This document shows positions 6,153 to 6,549 of a stretch of 6,549 nt of DNA, in pieces (the first letter of the stretch is position 1; every line of letters starts with the position of its first letter). Where the stretch lies: assembly GCA_945492685.1 (NCBI GenBank), contig CALYUZ010000045.1, positions 1 to 6,549 on the forward strand, written 5' to 3'. The notes under the pieces were generated by a model. The model was not told the origin of the DNA. It worked only from the letters and a program-made list of their open reading frames with translations, and did no database searches. Origin of the DNA: an uncultured Methanomassiliicoccaceae archaeon (GTDB taxonomy: Archaea > Thermoplasmatota > Thermoplasmata > Methanomassiliicoccales > Methanomethylophilaceae). The position numbers and the translations under genes are program-made.

Positions 6153-6549
6153 TCAATGGACGGTTTCCTCAGACAGACGTCTCAGGACCTCGATTTTCTC
6201 ACGGGGGATATGACAGTACCCCCCGGGATTCTTGTCTAGATAATGCTGGTGGTACTCCTCTGCAGGAGAATAGAATGTCAGAGGTCCGCACTCGGTGTGG
6301 AACTCCGAATGCTTCGGAGCCTCCTTCCCGAAGTATCTCCTCACCCTGTCCGCGGAGTCGTCATCAACCCAGTACACGCCCGTCTGATACTGGATGCCGC
6401 GGTCGTTCCCCTGTCTCCTCTCCTGCGTCGGATCTATCAGGAAGAAGAACGACCAGAGGATGCGCTCCAATGGGATGATATCGGGATCATAGACGACCTT
6501 GACGGTCTCCCTGTACCCGAACCTTCCCGAGCAGACGAACATGTAATCC
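6153..6549 (-). CDS. msrA: Peptide-methionine (S)-S-oxide reductase MsrA, N-terminus beyond window
   Basis: The visible 131 residues are the C-terminal two thirds of MsrA, which reduces methionine-S-sulfoxide in proteins and free methionine in the cytoplasm. Recognisable family segments in order are VCSGRFGYRETVKVVYDP, the DPTQ element, NDRGIQYQTGVYW (family pattern D-x-G-x-QYRS) and SPAEEYHQHYLDKNP. The catalytic GCFW motif with its Cys normally lies some 40 residues upstream of the first visible residue and is outside the window. No cysteine is visible in the last 25 residues except in GGYCH, so resolving chemistry may use that Cys or an external thiol. The protein ends with TGA and is not fused to MsrB at its C-terminus. 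An anaerobic archaeon would use it against transient oxygen exposure. Confidence 0.93.
   Translation of the reverse strand, partial: DYMFVCSGRFGYRETVKVVYDPDIIPLERILWSFFFLIDPTQERRQGNDRGIQYQTGVYWVDDDSADRVRRYFGKEAPKHSEFHTECGPLTFYSPAEEYHQHYLDKNPGGYCHIPREKIEVLRRLSEETVH

Noticed and set aside
6146..6478. A plus-strand 110-codon frame opposite msrA
   Set aside because: It is antisense to a clear MsrA C-terminal domain, is rich in Ser, Arg and Pro, and has no domain signal.

Overview
This window most likely comes from a methanogen-lineage archaeon of the Thermoplasmata, best matched to the Methanomassiliicoccales (Methanomethylophilaceae-like). The archaeal assignment rests on a 63-residue eS17 ribosomal protein, an archaeal/eukaryal-type RqcH (NEMF/Tae2) protein, TATA-box promoters about 25 bases ahead of predicted transcript starts, and oligo-T terminators. 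The order-level guess is an inference. It rests on the moderate GC content, on an amber codon that appears to be read through, and on the absence of TAG as a stop in any gene that ends here. That pattern suits a pyrrolysine-decoding genome.

Layout. Positions 1-2161 (minus strand) hold most of an MMPL/RND-superfamily exporter, cut by the window edge at its C-terminus. A divergent 163-base regulatory region separates it from a TetR-family repressor at 2325-2990 (plus). Two near-identical 14-base palindromes (TTGA-N6-TCAA) bracket the exporter's TATA box. Next comes rqcH, 3044-4981 (plus), with its own TATA box and one in-frame TAG at 4220-4222. Both halves of the rqcH product are recognisable NFACT domains in the same frame. 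After a 184-base gap is a small four-helix membrane protein at 5166-5654 (plus). Its upstream region has a third copy of the palindrome next to a TATA-like box. A hairpin plus T9 terminator closes that gene. The minus strand then carries tRNA-Arg(GCG) with encoded CCA (5781-5857), eS17 (5893-6084) and the C-terminal two thirds of MsrA (6153 to the window end).

How the parts fit. The TetR protein, the exporter and probably the four-helix membrane protein form a small membrane-stress or efflux regulon defined by the shared palindrome. The rqcH gene sits between the two parts of this regulon but has its own promoter. rqcH, the tRNA, eS17 and msrA are translation and protein-quality housekeeping genes.

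The item most worth a second look is the amber codon inside rqcH. It would place pyrrolysine, or amber-dependent control, in the central factor of ribosome-associated quality control.
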